Below, piece by piece: positions 42,349 through 51,323 of a DNA stretch of 64,000 nucleotides. Position numbers and translations under genes: made by a program. Location: positions 189,083 to 253,082 of the forward strand of contig NZ_FRCT01000006.1 of NCBI RefSeq assembly GCF_900143025.1. Direction: 5' to 3'. The notes under the pieces were generated by a model. That model did no database searches. It was given only the letters and a program-made list of their open reading frames with translations, and was not told the DNA's origin. Numbering within the stretch: position 1 is the first letter of the stretch; each line of letters opens with the position of its first letter. Source of the DNA: Ruminococcus flavefaciens. Lineage in GTDB: Bacteria; Bacillota; Clostridia; Oscillospirales; Ruminococcaceae.

Positions 42349-43020
42349 ATGAAAAAGGCATTATTTTCAGCATTGGCATTATCATTGGCTGTGACAGTTT
42401 CATCATGCGGACTTATAGGAGAAAAGCGTGAGAAAAAGAGTGAAGAAAAGTCTGTTGCAGAAACAACGAAATCCACAGAAAAACAGACTGAGACCACAGA
42501 AGCTTTAGACTATGAAAAATTTATCGAAGAAGAAAAATCGGCTGTTGGAATAGAGGATATGATCCTTGAAAAAAGAGCCTCTATAAAGCCCGATGATAAC
42601 GGCTTTATAATTGAGGACGGTATATTATACGATTATGTTGGTACAGAGCCGAAGGTCATTATCCCTGACGGAGTTGAAAAGATAGTTTTTCATGCATTCT
42701 GGAGCAATGATGTTATAGAAGCTGTTTATATACCGTCATCTGTAAAGAGCATAGAAGACAGTACGTTTTTTTCTTGTCCGAATCTGAAATTTGTTCAGAT
42801 AGATGAAGGGCTCGAAACTATTGGAGTTACAGCTTTTACAGTTTGTGAGTCTCTTAAAGATGCAAATCTTCCTGAAAGCTTAACAAAGATCGAATTTCCT
42901 TCATTTGTATCGTCAGAAGGTTGCACGATCCATGCTCCTGTGGGTTCATATGCAGAAAAATATGCCGAGGGTAGACGTTTGAAATACGATAATACTTACG
43001 TCGAGTACGCAAACCAATAA
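42349..43020 (+). CDS. Lipoprotein with BspA-type LRR domain
   Basis: This 223-residue protein has a lipoprotein signal (MKKALFSALALSLAVTVSSC, Cys at 20), a Lys/Glu/Thr-rich stem, and then a short LRR_5 block: VIIPDGVEKIVFHAFWSNDV, SVKSIEDSTFFSCPNLKFVQ and an EGLETIGVTAF unit. It lies 34 bases after asnS and 79 bases before asnA with no terminator seen, so it is in the Asn T-box unit. No role in asparagine metabolism is apparent. The same fold appears in the large repeat protein at 36.6 kb. Confidence 0.8.
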   Translation: MKKALFSALALSLAVTVSSCGLIGEKREKKSEEKSVAETTKSTEKQTETTEALDYEKFIEEEKSAVGIEDMILEKRASIKPDDNGFIIEDGILYDYVGTEPKVIIPDGVEKIVFHAFWSNDVIEAVYIPSSVKSIEDSTFFSCPNLKFVQIDEGLETIGVTAFTVCESLKDANLPESLTKIEFPSFVSSEGCTIHAPVGSYAEKYAEGRRLKYDNTYVEYANQ

Positions 43021-43099
43021 TAATTATCAATGTACAGCACAGAAAGCATCAATGGAGCTGTTTTCTGTAAAAAATATCAAGTAAAGGAAAGTGATTATC

Positions 43100-44110
43100 A
43101 TGTCAAGATCGCTGTATATCCCGGAGGGCTACAAGTCAGCCCTTACGCTGAGAGAAACTCAGCACGCAATCAAATATATCAAGGACGTTTTTCAGCAGGC
43201 TTTATCATTTGCACTTACACTGGACAGAGTATCTGCTCCCCTTATCGTTAAAAAGGGCAGCGGTATAAATGACGACCTCAACGGCGTAGAGCGCAAGGTA
43301 GATTTCGATATAAAGGAAATAGCCGCAGAAGCTGAGGTTGTACAGTCACTTGCAAAGTGGAAGAGAATGGCTCTTTACCGTTACGGCTACAATGCAGGTG
43401 AGGGCATCTATACGGATATGAACGCTATCCGCCGTGATGATGATACAGACAACACCCATTCCATTTTCGTTGACCAGTGGGACTGGGAAAAGGTCATCAC
43501 AAAGGAACAGAGAAATATCCAGTTCCTTAAAGATACAGTAAAGTCTGTAGTAAAGGCAATTGCTTATACAAAGCGCAAGGTAAGTCTCCGCTATCCGCAG
43601 ATAGCAGGCAAGATCTGCGAGGAGCCTTACTTTATAACAACTCAGGAGCTTGAGGACAGATATCCTGACAAGACAGGTCACGAGCGTGAGCGCCTTATCA
43701 CTAAGGAGCACGGTACAGTATTCCTTATGGGTATCGGCGGAAAGCTTGCAAGCGGTGAGAAGCACGACGGAAGAGCTCCCGACTATGATGACTGGTCACT
43801 TAACGGAGATATCCTCTTCTGGGACGAGACACTCGATGATTCTCTGGAAATATCCTCAATGGGTATCCGTGTTGACGCAGAGTCGCTCAAAAAGCAGCTT
43901 GCAGAGTGCGGAGCAGAGGACAGAATGCAGTATAAGTATCACCAGATGATAGCCGACGGTACACTTCCGCTCACTATCGGCGGCGGTATCGGTCAGTCAA
44001 GACTCTGTATGCTTCTTCTTGAAAAGGCACATATCGGCGAGGTACAGTCCTCTATCTGGTCTGACGAGATGATAGAGAAGTGCGCACAGAACGGTATAAC
44101 ACTCCTTTGA
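43100..44110 (+). CDS. asnA: Aspartate-ammonia ligase (asparagine synthetase A)
   Basis: This 336-residue class II synthetase-like enzyme makes asparagine from aspartate, ATP and ammonia. Family blocks are SLYIPEGYKSALTLRETQHA, VDFDIKEIAAEAEVVQSLAK, YTDMNAIRRDD and TIGGGIGQSRLCMLLLEKAH. The start at 43100 follows AAAGGAAA by 10 bases; the GTG at 43091 is too close. Together with asnS under an Asn T-box, it means that shortage of Asn-tRNA raises both synthesis and charging of asparagine. Terminated at 44148-44181. Confidence 0.95.
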   Translation: MSRSLYIPEGYKSALTLRETQHAIKYIKDVFQQALSFALTLDRVSAPLIVKKGSGINDDLNGVERKVDFDIKEIAAEAEVVQSLAKWKRMALYRYGYNAGEGIYTDMNAIRRDDDTDNTHSIFVDQWDWEKVITKEQRNIQFLKDTVKSVVKAIAYTKRKVSLRYPQIAGKICEEPYFITTQELEDRYPDKTGHERERLITKEHGTVFLMGIGGKLASGEKHDGRAPDYDDWSLNGDILFWDETLDDSLEISSMGIRVDAESLKKQLAECGAEDRMQYKYHQMIADGTLPLTIGGGIGQSRLCMLLLEKAHIGEVQSSIWSDEMIEKCAQNGITLL

Positions 44111-44147
44111 TTTAGTTTTTAGTTTGAACACAATAACATAGTATAAA

Positions 44148-44181
44148 AAGAACCTGACACAATTTTGTGTTAGGTTCTTTT
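44148..44181 (+). terminator. Terminator of the asnS-asnA unit
   Basis: AAGAACCTGACACAA and TTGTGTTAGGTTCTT form a near-perfect stem (one G-U pair) followed by TTT. Confidence 0.85.
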
Positions 44182-44408
44182 CATTTAATAATATCAAGTA
44201 TATAAACTATGACCGCGATTTTTAAACAGTGGAACCTGAGAATAAGCCAAAAACAGGCGTGAAATATCTGTTTGCTTGCTATGAAGGAGTGAACGCGGCA
44301 ATTTAACGAGTGAATATTCTTGCATAAATCTACAAAAAATGATATAATTAGTATATACTAAGTAACGCTGGTATCAGTCATACCATAAACTACATTAGGA
44401 GGCAAATA
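44182..44408 (+). promoter_or_regulatory. Gap and promoter upstream of the M16C protease
   Basis: TTGCAT (44320-44325), 17 bases, TATAAT (44343-44348) place transcription about 60 bases before the start codon. The rest of this 227-base gap shows no gene. TTAGGAGGCAAATA is the ribosome site. Confidence 0.7.
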
Positions 44409-47264
44409 ATGCAAATAAATGATAATATCCACGGCTTTACAGTAACAAGAATGACTCCCGCACCAAACAGCGGTTCAGAGCTTATAGAAATGAAGCACGA
44501 CAAAACGGGCGCAAGACTCATATGGCTCAAAAATGACGGTGAAAACAAACTTTTCTCCGTTGCTTTCAGAACTCCGCCTAAGGACGATACAGGCATATTC
44601 CATATCCTCGAACACTCGGTCCTCGGCGGTTCTAAGAAGTATCCCGTAAAGGAGCCTTTCCTTGAGCTTATGAAGGGTACTATGAATACCTTCCTCAACG
44701 CAATGACCTATCCTGATAAGACCGTTTTCCCTGTATCAAGCAGAAATGATACAGACTTTATGAACCTTACCAAGGTCTACCTTGATGCAGTTTTTGACCC
44801 TGCTATATACTACAACCCAAATATCTTCTATCAGGAGGGCTGGCATATCGAAATGCGCAGTAAGTCCGACAAGCCTGTATACAAGGGTGTTGTATTCAAT
44901 GAGATGAAGGGCGCTATGTCCTCTATTTACAGCCGTATCGAGACCGAGCTCATGAACGTGCTCTTCCCCGATACCTGCTATCGTTTTGAGTCTGGCGGAC
45001 TCCCAGAGCATATCACTGATCTTACATACGAACAGTTCATTGAGGGACATAAGACCTATTATCACCCCTCAAATTCATATATATTCCTTGACGGCCCTAT
45101 AGATATAGACCCTGTACTGGAGCTTATCGACGGCGAATACCTCAGCAGATTTGACAAGCGCGATACAGATACATCTATACCTTTTCAGAAAACTATCGCT
45201 CCTACTGTAAAAAAGTGCTATTACGAGATCTCTCAGGACGAGGACGACAAGAACCATACCTATCTCGTAACAGGCAAGGTCCTCGGCAGCTGGGAGGAGC
45301 GCGAAAAGGTGACAGCGGCTTCCATACTCGCAGAAGCTCTTACAGGCTCAAATGACGCACCTTTGAAAAGAGCTATCCTTGACACAGGACTCTGCCTCGA
45401 TGCTTCTCTTGAAGTCAGCGACGGTGTGCTCCAGCCATTCGGTTTCCTCTGCATAAGCAATACTGATGAGGAAAGCTGTGCTAAGCTGAAGGAAACTGTA
45501 AGAAATACAGCCGCTAAGCTCTGCAATGACGGTATTGACCGCGAACTTCTCAGAGCTGCTATAAACCGTCTTGAATTCAAGTTCCGTGCAGGTAAGGAGC
45601 CGAGAGGTCTTACACGCAACACCGATGCTCTTTCGGCATGGCTCTACGGCGGCGACCCGCTGTGCTATCTTGAACTTGGCGAGGTCTACGATTCGCTCAG
45701 AAGCAAGCTCGATACCGATTATTTTGAAAAGCTCCTTCACGAATGGTTCCTTGAAGACAGCGGTATGGCTGAGGTTTATATGCTTCCGTCACGTACTTAC
45801 GGCGAAGAGCAGAAGGCTGCCGAGGAAAAGCGTCTTGCAGATGTAATGAGCAGTCTTGCCTGCGAGGAGATAGATGTTATCATCGAACAGAACAAAAAGC
45901 TTGACGAATGGCAGAAATCCGTGGATACTCCAGAGCAGCTGGCTACTATGCCTCATCTTGCGCTGTCCGAGGTTAGCGAAGATCCTCTTGCTTTTGAAAC
46001 ACATGAGGCAAACTGCAATGGTGTGACAGTTCTGCGTCACCCTGCTTCTGATAAGGGAATAGCAGCTGTAAATCTTTACTTCTCACTTGCTGACTGCACA
46101 GAGCAGGAGCTTTCGGCTGCGGCTGCAATATCTGAGCTTTACGGCTCTCTCCCGACTTCAAAGAGCTCGGCTGCGGAAATACAGCGCAGAGTTACAGGAC
46201 TCCTGGGAAGCATATCCTATAATGTAAACGTATTCTCGGCTAAGGGAGTCAAGGACAAGTGCAAGCCCTTCCTTTCTATTAAGGCTCGCTTCCTCGAAAA
46301 GAATACTGCCGAAGCACTTTCACTCATCAGCGAGATAATCACGGATACTCAGTTTAACGATAATGCCGCAATATGCGAACTCCTGAAGCAGGCTGACGAT
46401 GACTTCAAGCATCATATAATGTCAAACGGTCATTCATATTCAATGAACCGCGTAAGAGCGTCACTTTCAGCGGAATCAGCTGTAACTGAGCTGGTTTCCG
46501 GCTATGAGGGCTACAAGCGTCTGCATTCTGCACTCAATGCTCCCGAAAAGCTTATTGATTACATAAAGTCTCTCAGCAAGCGCGTAGTATGCTCGGCACG
46601 TCTTACAGCAAGTATTACCGACGGCGGCGATGTTTCTATTGAACCGCTTATCAGCGCACTTCCTGTTGGCACTGCATCAGCTTGCGAGGAAATGAGCTTC
46701 ACTCTTGATATCCCCGAAAGACAGGGCGTTATTATTCCGTCAGGCATATCCTATACTGCTATGGCATTCCCTGATAATTCGGCTGATACTGCTGTACGCA
46801 ATGTGCTTTTCCGCGCACTTTCACTTGAATATCTCTGGAATGAGGTAAGAGTAAAGGGCGGCGCATACGGTACAGGTGCTATGATGACGCCTGCCCGTGA
46901 GCAAGCATTCTATTCCTACAGAGATCCGTCACCAAAGTCAACTATTGAGACCTTCCGCAAGGCTGCTGATTTTACAGATGAGTATTGCAGTAACGATCCC
47001 GATATCACACAGTATATCATAAGCTCAATTGCTAAGGACGAACCGCTTTACTCCGACGGAAACAAGAGCATCAAGGCTGACGGCTTCTGGTTCAGAGGCA
47101 TAAGCTATGAAGAGCGCAAGGATATAAAGAAGAATATGCTGAAGGTCACTCCAAAGCAGCTTGCAGAAGCAGCAGAAAAGCTGAGAAACTGCGGAAATAT
47201 CTGCGTTTTCGGCAACGAAGCAGCTTTGCAGGGACTTGATCTTACAGTAGATACACTTGCATGA
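44409..47264 (+). CDS. M16C zinc metalloprotease (presequence protease-like)
   Basis: This 951-residue pitrilysin-type protease of the M16C branch carries the inverted zinc motif HILEH (H65, E68, H69). The third ligand Glu lies in YKGVVFNEMKGAMSS about 100 residues on. The length and two-lobed organisation (second lobe from about 530: CNGVTVLRHPASDKGIAAVN) match single-chain PreP-like enzymes, which form a closed chamber for degrading peptides. There is no signal peptide. It may clear signal or other peptides in the cytoplasm. Confidence 0.92.
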   Translation: MQINDNIHGFTVTRMTPAPNSGSELIEMKHDKTGARLIWLKNDGENKLFSVAFRTPPKDDTGIFHILEHSVLGGSKKYPVKEPFLELMKGTMNTFLNAMTYPDKTVFPVSSRNDTDFMNLTKVYLDAVFDPAIYYNPNIFYQEGWHIEMRSKSDKPVYKGVVFNEMKGAMSSIYSRIETELMNVLFPDTCYRFESGGLPEHITDLTYEQFIEGHKTYYHPSNSYIFLDGPIDIDPVLELIDGEYLSRFDKRDTDTSIPFQKTIAPTVKKCYYEISQDEDDKNHTYLVTGKVLGSWEEREKVTAASILAEALTGSNDAPLKRAILDTGLCLDASLEVSDGVLQPFGFLCISNTDEESCAKLKETVRNTAAKLCNDGIDRELLRAAINRLEFKFRAGKEPRGLTRNTDALSAWLYGGDPLCYLELGEVYDSLRSKLDTDYFEKLLHEWFLEDSGMAEVYMLPSRTYGEEQKAAEEKRLADVMSSLACEEIDVIIEQNKKLDEWQKSVDTPEQLATMPHLALSEVSEDPLAFETHEANCNGVTVLRHPASDKGIAAVNLYFSLADCTEQELSAAAAISELYGSLPTSKSSAAEIQRRVTGLLGSISYNVNVFSAKGVKDKCKPFLSIKARFLEKNTAEALSLISEIITDTQFNDNAAICELLKQADDDFKHHIMSNGHSYSMNRVRASLSAESAVTELVSGYEGYKRLHSALNAPEKLIDYIKSLSKRVVCSARLTASITDGGDVSIEPLISALPVGTASACEEMSFTLDIPERQGVIIPSGISYTAMAFPDNSADTAVRNVLFRALSLEYLWNEVRVKGGAYGTGAMMTPAREQAFYSYRDPSPKSTIETFRKAADFTDEYCSNDPDITQYIISSIAKDEPLYSDGNKSIKADGFWFRGISYEERKDIKKNMLKVTPKQLAEAAEKLRNCGNICVFGNEAALQGLDLTVDTLA

Positions 47265-47284
47265 TAAAAGCATGATCCATAATT

Positions 47285-47315
47285 TAAGGGGCGCACAATT
47301 AGAAGTGCGCCGGTA
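47285..47315. repeat. Family C-like palindrome after the protease gene
   Basis: GGGGCGCACAATTAGAAGTG followed by CGCCGG has GCGCAC/GTGCGC arms, as at 8803, 28284 and 51928. Confidence 0.45.
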
Positions 47316-47341
47316 AAGAAGTATTTGAGATTTTAAGATAA

Positions 47342-47378
47342 GGTTGCGTAACCAAGCGGTTACGCAGCCTTTCTCTTT
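47342..47378 (+). terminator. Terminator after the M16C gene
   Basis: GGTTGCGTAACC, AAGC and GGTTACGCAGCC form a 12-bp stem followed by TTTCTCTTT. Confidence 0.75.
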
Positions 47379-47445
47379 GGCGCTTTAGCGTAACTAAACC
47401 CCCAGTTCTACTGGGGGAATAAAAATGCTTTAGCAAAAGCTTAAA

Positions 47446-47518
47446 AATAACCTCCAAGTATGGTAGAATAGTAAAGGTTTGGCGACCGTATTACTATCTG
47501 AGATACAAGGAGGTTATT
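47446..47518 (+). promoter_or_regulatory. Ribosome-site-sequestering leader of tnpA
   Basis: AATAACCTCC (47446-47455) is an exact complement of GGAGGTTATT (47509-47518), which contains the tnpA ribosome site. Inside it, ATAGTAA (about 47467-47473) can pair with TTACTAT (about 47491-47497). The folded leader would block tnpA translation, as known for IS200 of enterobacteria. Confidence 0.75.
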
Positions 47519-47522
47519 AACA

Positions 47523-47978
47523 ATGAAAAATGAAATAAAGCATACAACCGACTCCACATACAGATGTCAGTATCACATAGTGTTTGCGCCGAAATACAGA
47601 AGAAAAGCTATATATGGACAGTTGAAGGCAGATATAGGGCAGATACTCAGAAAGCTGTGCGAACAAAAAGGAGTAGAAATAATAGAGGCAACAGCAATGA
47701 CAGATCATATACATATGCTGGTAAGCATTCCGCCGTATTTAAGTATAGCACAATTCATGGGATATCTCAAGGGGAAAAGTACACTAATGATATTCGACAG
47801 ACACGCAAATTTGAAGTATAAATATGGAAGCCGACATTTCTGGTGCAGAGGATATTATGTGGATACAGTAGGGCGTATACGAGAATACATAAAGGATCAA
47901 ACAGAAGAAGATTGCATGGCAGATCAGCTAACATTCAAGGAGTACATTGACCCGTTTACGCGTAGTAAGAATAAGTAA
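47523..47978 (+). CDS. tnpA: IS200-type Y1 transposase TnpA
   Basis: This 151-residue HUH single-strand transposase starts YRCQYHIVFAPKYRRKAIY, a typical IS200 start. The HUH motif is TDHIHMLVSIPP, and the catalytic Tyr lies in WCRGYYVDTVGRIREYI. The length is normal for IS200. It is preceded by a strong AAGGAGGTT site that is masked in the folded leader. It is intact and so potentially active. Confidence 0.95.
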   Translation: MKNEIKHTTDSTYRCQYHIVFAPKYRRKAIYGQLKADIGQILRKLCEQKGVEIIEATAMTDHIHMLVSIPPYLSIAQFMGYLKGKSTLMIFDRHANLKYKYGSRHFWCRGYYVDTVGRIREYIKDQTEEDCMADQLTFKEYIDPFTRSKNK

Positions 47979-48116
47979 GCAAAAAGAAACAGCCGCTTGA
48001 AGCGGCTGCTCGAGATAGTAATGCAATGTCAAACCTTCAGTGCCCTCTTTAGTGGGTGAGCCTGTATTCGCCCCTTTTAGGGGCTGTGCAAACCACCACT
48101 TCAGTGGTGGTTATGA

Positions 48117-48971
48117 TTATGCAGTTTTTGGAGCGTTCTTCTTTTCACGAAGCAGCAAGCCTGTAAATATCCCCGCCAGTATTACCATCGGTACATACTC
48201 AAACACACTTGCAATCATTCCAAGATCAACGTTTTCGGGAATATTGCCCTGCGAGAGAAATCCGCCCAAAGCCCCTTGACTCTGATTGAACATGAAATGT
48301 GCCACCACCGCAGGAAATACGCTGTCAGTCTTTTTCGTCAGCCACATCAGGAATGTACCAAAGCTCGTCAGCAGGAGCATTCTTCCGCCGCACATCATCA
48401 ACGAATCAGAAAGTGAGCCTTCACCGTCAAGCCAGCCTGCCAGATCCATTGGCAGATGCCATAAGCTCCACAAGATACCACCAAGCAGACAAGTGCCGAC
48501 CGTACCAAACAGCGGCTCCATTTTCTGATTCATATATCCACGCCAGCCAAGCTCCTCACCAAGCAGACCGATCGACTGCACAGTCGATAATGCCGCAAGC
48601 ATGAATACACTTGCCAGCACATTCTGAAACGTGAATCTATCGAACCATTCGCTGTGTCCGCTTACGATAATGGGTAGCAGTATCCTTGCTGAAAAGAATA
48701 TCAGCGGAAGTCCGAACGCCAGCAGATACCATTTGATATTTTTTTCGAGTTTCAGGTGCAGCTTCATATCACGGAATCCCTCTTTGGTGACGGCTCTTGT
48801 GATAAGGCTTGCAATCGCAGGTGAGAATGAGAATAGCAGATAATATATGATGAAAAATACCGTGTTCGATTCGTTCATCAGCTTTCTGTAAACGAAGAAA
48901 AGCAATACGAACAGGGAAACGATCAGCAGGTAAATGCCAAGCCTTTGGGCATTTTCTTTTTTAGCCGTCAT
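48117..48971 (-). CDS. CPBP (CAAX-like) family intramembrane protease
   Basis: This 284-residue protein has eight or so hydrophobic helices and the Abi/CPBP motifs: LLGEELGWRGYMNQK (EExxxR), WSLWHLPMD and AHFMFNQSQG. The family includes bacteriocin self-immunity proteins. It is the last gene of the GntR-ABC operon and overlaps the preceding permease by 11 bases. Its stop codon lies only 5 bases beyond the right-end hairpin of the IS200 element, so its last few codons may have been altered by that insertion. Confidence 0.9.
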   Translation of the reverse strand: MTAKKENAQRLGIYLLIVSLFVLLFFVYRKLMNESNTVFFIIYYLLFSFSPAIASLITRAVTKEGFRDMKLHLKLEKNIKWYLLAFGLPLIFFSARILLPIIVSGHSEWFDRFTFQNVLASVFMLAALSTVQSIGLLGEELGWRGYMNQKMEPLFGTVGTCLLGGILWSLWHLPMDLAGWLDGEGSLSDSLMMCGGRMLLLTSFGTFLMWLTKKTDSVFPAVVAHFMFNQSQGALGGFLSQGNIPENVDLGMIASVFEYVPMVILAGIFTGLLLREKKNAPKTA

Positions 48972-49668
48972 ACTGCTCCACTCCTTTCAGATACAACCTG
49001 CAAGTGATACGGTAAGAAAGATAATACAGCGCAAGGCATACGACCAAACCGACCGATAGTATCAGCGAGCTGTTATTCTCATTGAATACTTTTCTCACCA
49101 TTTCCGTTATCCTGTCCATGTTGTCAACATTCAGAACGAGTACAGCACAGATCAGTATGGCAAGAATGACCATACAGATCAGTTTGATGAAGCTGCCTTT
49201 TTTACTGCCGAAACGATAAGTGAACGGAATGTCTATCGCACGAAAGAGTATCTGCATAAAACCGAGCAGAAATGCTATATCGTTGATCGAGCCGGCATCG
49301 GTCTTTTCCATGTCAGCGGCGACCGCACAATAGCCCATATCCACGAATTGCAATGAAAACAGAAACAGTACGATCATCCCGAAGATCATCTCATATTTCA
49401 CACGGAGAAATCCCTTGTAGCCGTCAGCCGAGGCAGTGATCCAGTACCCCCACAGTTTGCGGTCATCACCTCGCAGTACTAGCATCTGCAAAGCACCTGC
49501 TGCAAGAAAGCCTGCGATCAATCCGCCGATACGCAGTGCGGTATGATCTGCATTCGGTATCTCTCCGCGCAAAAGCAGCAGCACAAGCAGCGGAGCAAAG
49601 CCGCAAAGTATCATAGAGAGAATAAACCAGCGGTTCTGCTTCCATTCCTTGTAAACAAGTCCCGTCAT
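48961..49668 (-). CDS. ABC-2 type membrane permease (second)
   Basis: This 235-residue protein has six probable membrane helices (FILSMILCGFAPLLVLLLL, then others) and no ATPase motif. It begins MTGLVYKEWKQNRWF, the K-E-x-K/R start common to ABC-2 permeases of this operon type. The start codon overlaps the upstream stop by one base (TAATG), and the end overlaps the CPBP start. It is probably the membrane partner of the ATPase two genes upstream. Confidence 0.8.
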   Translation of the reverse strand: MTGLVYKEWKQNRWFILSMILCGFAPLLVLLLLRGEIPNADHTALRIGGLIAGFLAAGALQMLVLRGDDRKLWGYWITASADGYKGFLRVKYEMIFGMIVLFLFSLQFVDMGYCAVAADMEKTDAGSINDIAFLLGFMQILFRAIDIPFTYRFGSKKGSFIKLICMVILAILICAVLVLNVDNMDRITEMVRKVFNENNSSLILSVGLVVCLALYYLSYRITCRLYLKGVEQYDG

Positions 49669-50444
49669 TACGACTCTCTCCTTTCATGCGACCTCCACAT
49701 CGCAAGGAAGAATAATACACATAATACAACAAAAACGGCTAATATGCAAAGTGATGTTTTCCCAGAACTCAAAAAAGTTTCAAATTTGTTGACCGCTTCT
49801 TCCGAGATCATAGGACCGTCCTCAGCAGGCTTTTCAGTTTTATTCATACCGGGAAACAAGCCAAAAACTTTAAACACAGCTCCCGCGCCTACAAAAGCAA
49901 GTAAGCTTATCAGCTTCAACTGTTTTTTATCGTTTGCAAACATCATGATATAGCTGTATGCAATATCGACAAGCATCACCGCACAGACAGCTCCAAGATA
50001 AATATTCAGCATCCGGCAGATAGGATCAATTCCCTCTAATGTAGTGTTGATACCCGATACGATGTTGCATACCATTAAAAAAGCTGCTGATAACAGTCCG
50101 AAGAACAGGATATAGCATAGCTTTGTCAGCAGATCGGACAATGCCTGCTGTTTCGCAGTCGGTGGGAGGATAAAGGAATATCGCTTCCACCCTGAATTTA
50201 TATCCGCTTTCTGTAAGCCGTTGTTTGTGCCTGCCAAGAACCCGCCTGTCAGTGCGACAATACCAGAAGCAAGCCATACTATACTAAGCAGATCCTCTTC
50301 CATTTCTGAATCCCCTGATAGTCCACCAATCATTATTGGAAGCAGCATCAGCAGCGACAGCAGAAGAAACAGTATCAGCATAAGGATGCAGCGCTTACGA
50401 GTCAGCTTCAATTCACGATATATAAGCGATCTGTAAAGTTTCAT
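49668..50444 (-). CDS. ABC-2 type membrane permease (first)
   Basis: This is a 258-residue polytopic protein (MKLYRSLIYRELKLTRKRC start, then six hydrophobic helices). The ATG at 50444 has AAGGAG upstream and shares one base with the ATPase stop (TAATG); the earlier GTG is not needed. With the next gene it may form the transporter channel. No substrate can be assigned. Confidence 0.8.
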   Translation of the reverse strand: MKLYRSLIYRELKLTRKRCILMLILFLLLSLLMLLPIMIGGLSGDSEMEEDLLSIVWLASGIVALTGGFLAGTNNGLQKADINSGWKRYSFILPPTAKQQALSDLLTKLCYILFFGLLSAAFLMVCNIVSGINTTLEGIDPICRMLNIYLGAVCAVMLVDIAYSYIMMFANDKKQLKLISLLAFVGAGAVFKVFGLFPGMNKTEKPAEDGPMISEEAVNKFETFLSSGKTSLCILAVFVVLCVLFFLAMWRSHERRES

Positions 50445-51322
50445 TATGACCACTCCTTTGTGTCACGGTGTACATAGTAGAGCATGATATCGTCAAGGCT
50501 TGCAGGGTCTATCACGCAGTCGCTGTATTTGTAGGAGGCATTTTCACGGTCATTTACCATGACCTCTGCACCGAAATTGTTTGTGCGAACGCTGACAATA
50601 TCCTCAGCGTCGATCTCTTGTATCTTGTCTTTGTCGCATTTGAGGATACCGTGCTTCTCGATAATTTCATCCTTGTAGCCCGTCAGCAAGATCTTTCCCT
50701 TGTCGATGAATGTCACCATATCCGCTATCTTTTCAAGGTCAGAGGTGATGTGCGAGGACATGAGTATTGAGCGCTCGCCGTTTTGCAGATATTCCATGAA
50801 AATATGCAGTATCTCGTCACGAACAACTGGGTCAAGACCTGTTGTTGCTTCATCCATGACGAGAAGCTCGGCATTGTGGGAAAGTGCGCAGGCTATCTGC
50901 AATTTCATCTTCATACCCTTTGAAAACTGCCCGATCTTCTTTTTCATCGGAAGCTGAAAACGCTCGATGTACTTCATATAGGCAGAGTTGTCCCATTCTG
51001 GATACATACCCTCAAATATCTTTGCCATATCCTTTGCGTTGAACACATCATGGAACGGCAGCTCGTCAAATACCACGGCGATGCGCTTCTTTATCGCAGT
51101 TTCGTCCTTTATATGGTCAAGACCGAGCAGACGTATCTCACCACTGTCAATATCCGTGATATGCAGCAGACTGCGGATCGTTGTGGTCTTTCCTGCACCA
51201 TTTTGCCCGATAAAGCCCATGATACAGCCCTTCGGCACATCAAAGCTTATATTATCCAGCGTAAAGCCGTCATATTTCTTGGTAACGCCCTTGATTTCAA
51301 TGGCATTTTCGTAATCGTTCAT
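50444..51322 (-). CDS. ABC transporter ATP-binding protein
   Basis: This 292-residue ATPase of the drug/peptide-export (BcrA/YtrB-like) type has Walker A FIGQNGAGKTT (about 36-46), Q-loop region VVFDELPF, signature FSKGMKMKLQIA and Walker B LLVMDEATTGLDPV, followed by the switch His in MSSHI. About 80 C-terminal residues lie beyond the ATPase core. GGAGGGG at the end of the GntR gene is its ribosome site. Operons of this design export or sense cell-envelope-active compounds; the substrate is unknown here. Confidence 0.93.
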   Translation of the reverse strand: MNDYENAIEIKGVTKKYDGFTLDNISFDVPKGCIMGFIGQNGAGKTTTIRSLLHITDIDSGEIRLLGLDHIKDETAIKKRIAVVFDELPFHDVFNAKDMAKIFEGMYPEWDNSAYMKYIERFQLPMKKKIGQFSKGMKMKLQIACALSHNAELLVMDEATTGLDPVVRDEILHIFMEYLQNGERSILMSSHITSDLEKIADMVTFIDKGKILLTGYKDEIIEKHGILKCDKDKIQEIDAEDIVSVRTNNFGAEVMVNDRENASYKYSDCVIDPASLDDIMLYYVHRDTKEWS

Positions 51323-51323
51323 G

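Larger units (their letters stand above)
47390..48116 (+). mobile_element. IS200/IS605-family insertion sequence with tnpA only
   Basis: The element holds one Y1 transposase gene, with no tnpB. The left-end hairpin is CCCCCAGTTCTACTGGGGG (47399-47417) and the right-end hairpin is ACCACCACTTCAGTGGTGGT (48092-48111), with further small hairpins at about 47991-48010 and 48070-48084. Such sub-terminal hairpins mark IS200/IS605 ends, which lack inverted repeats and do not duplicate the target. The exact cleavage sites cannot be fixed without an empty site. The right end abuts the CPBP protease stop codon. Confidence 0.85.

Noticed and set aside
47523..47978. CRISPR- or OMEGA-type system around tnpA
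   Set aside because: There is no tnpB/iscB gene and no guide-like RNA scaffold. The hairpins fit ordinary IS200 ends.
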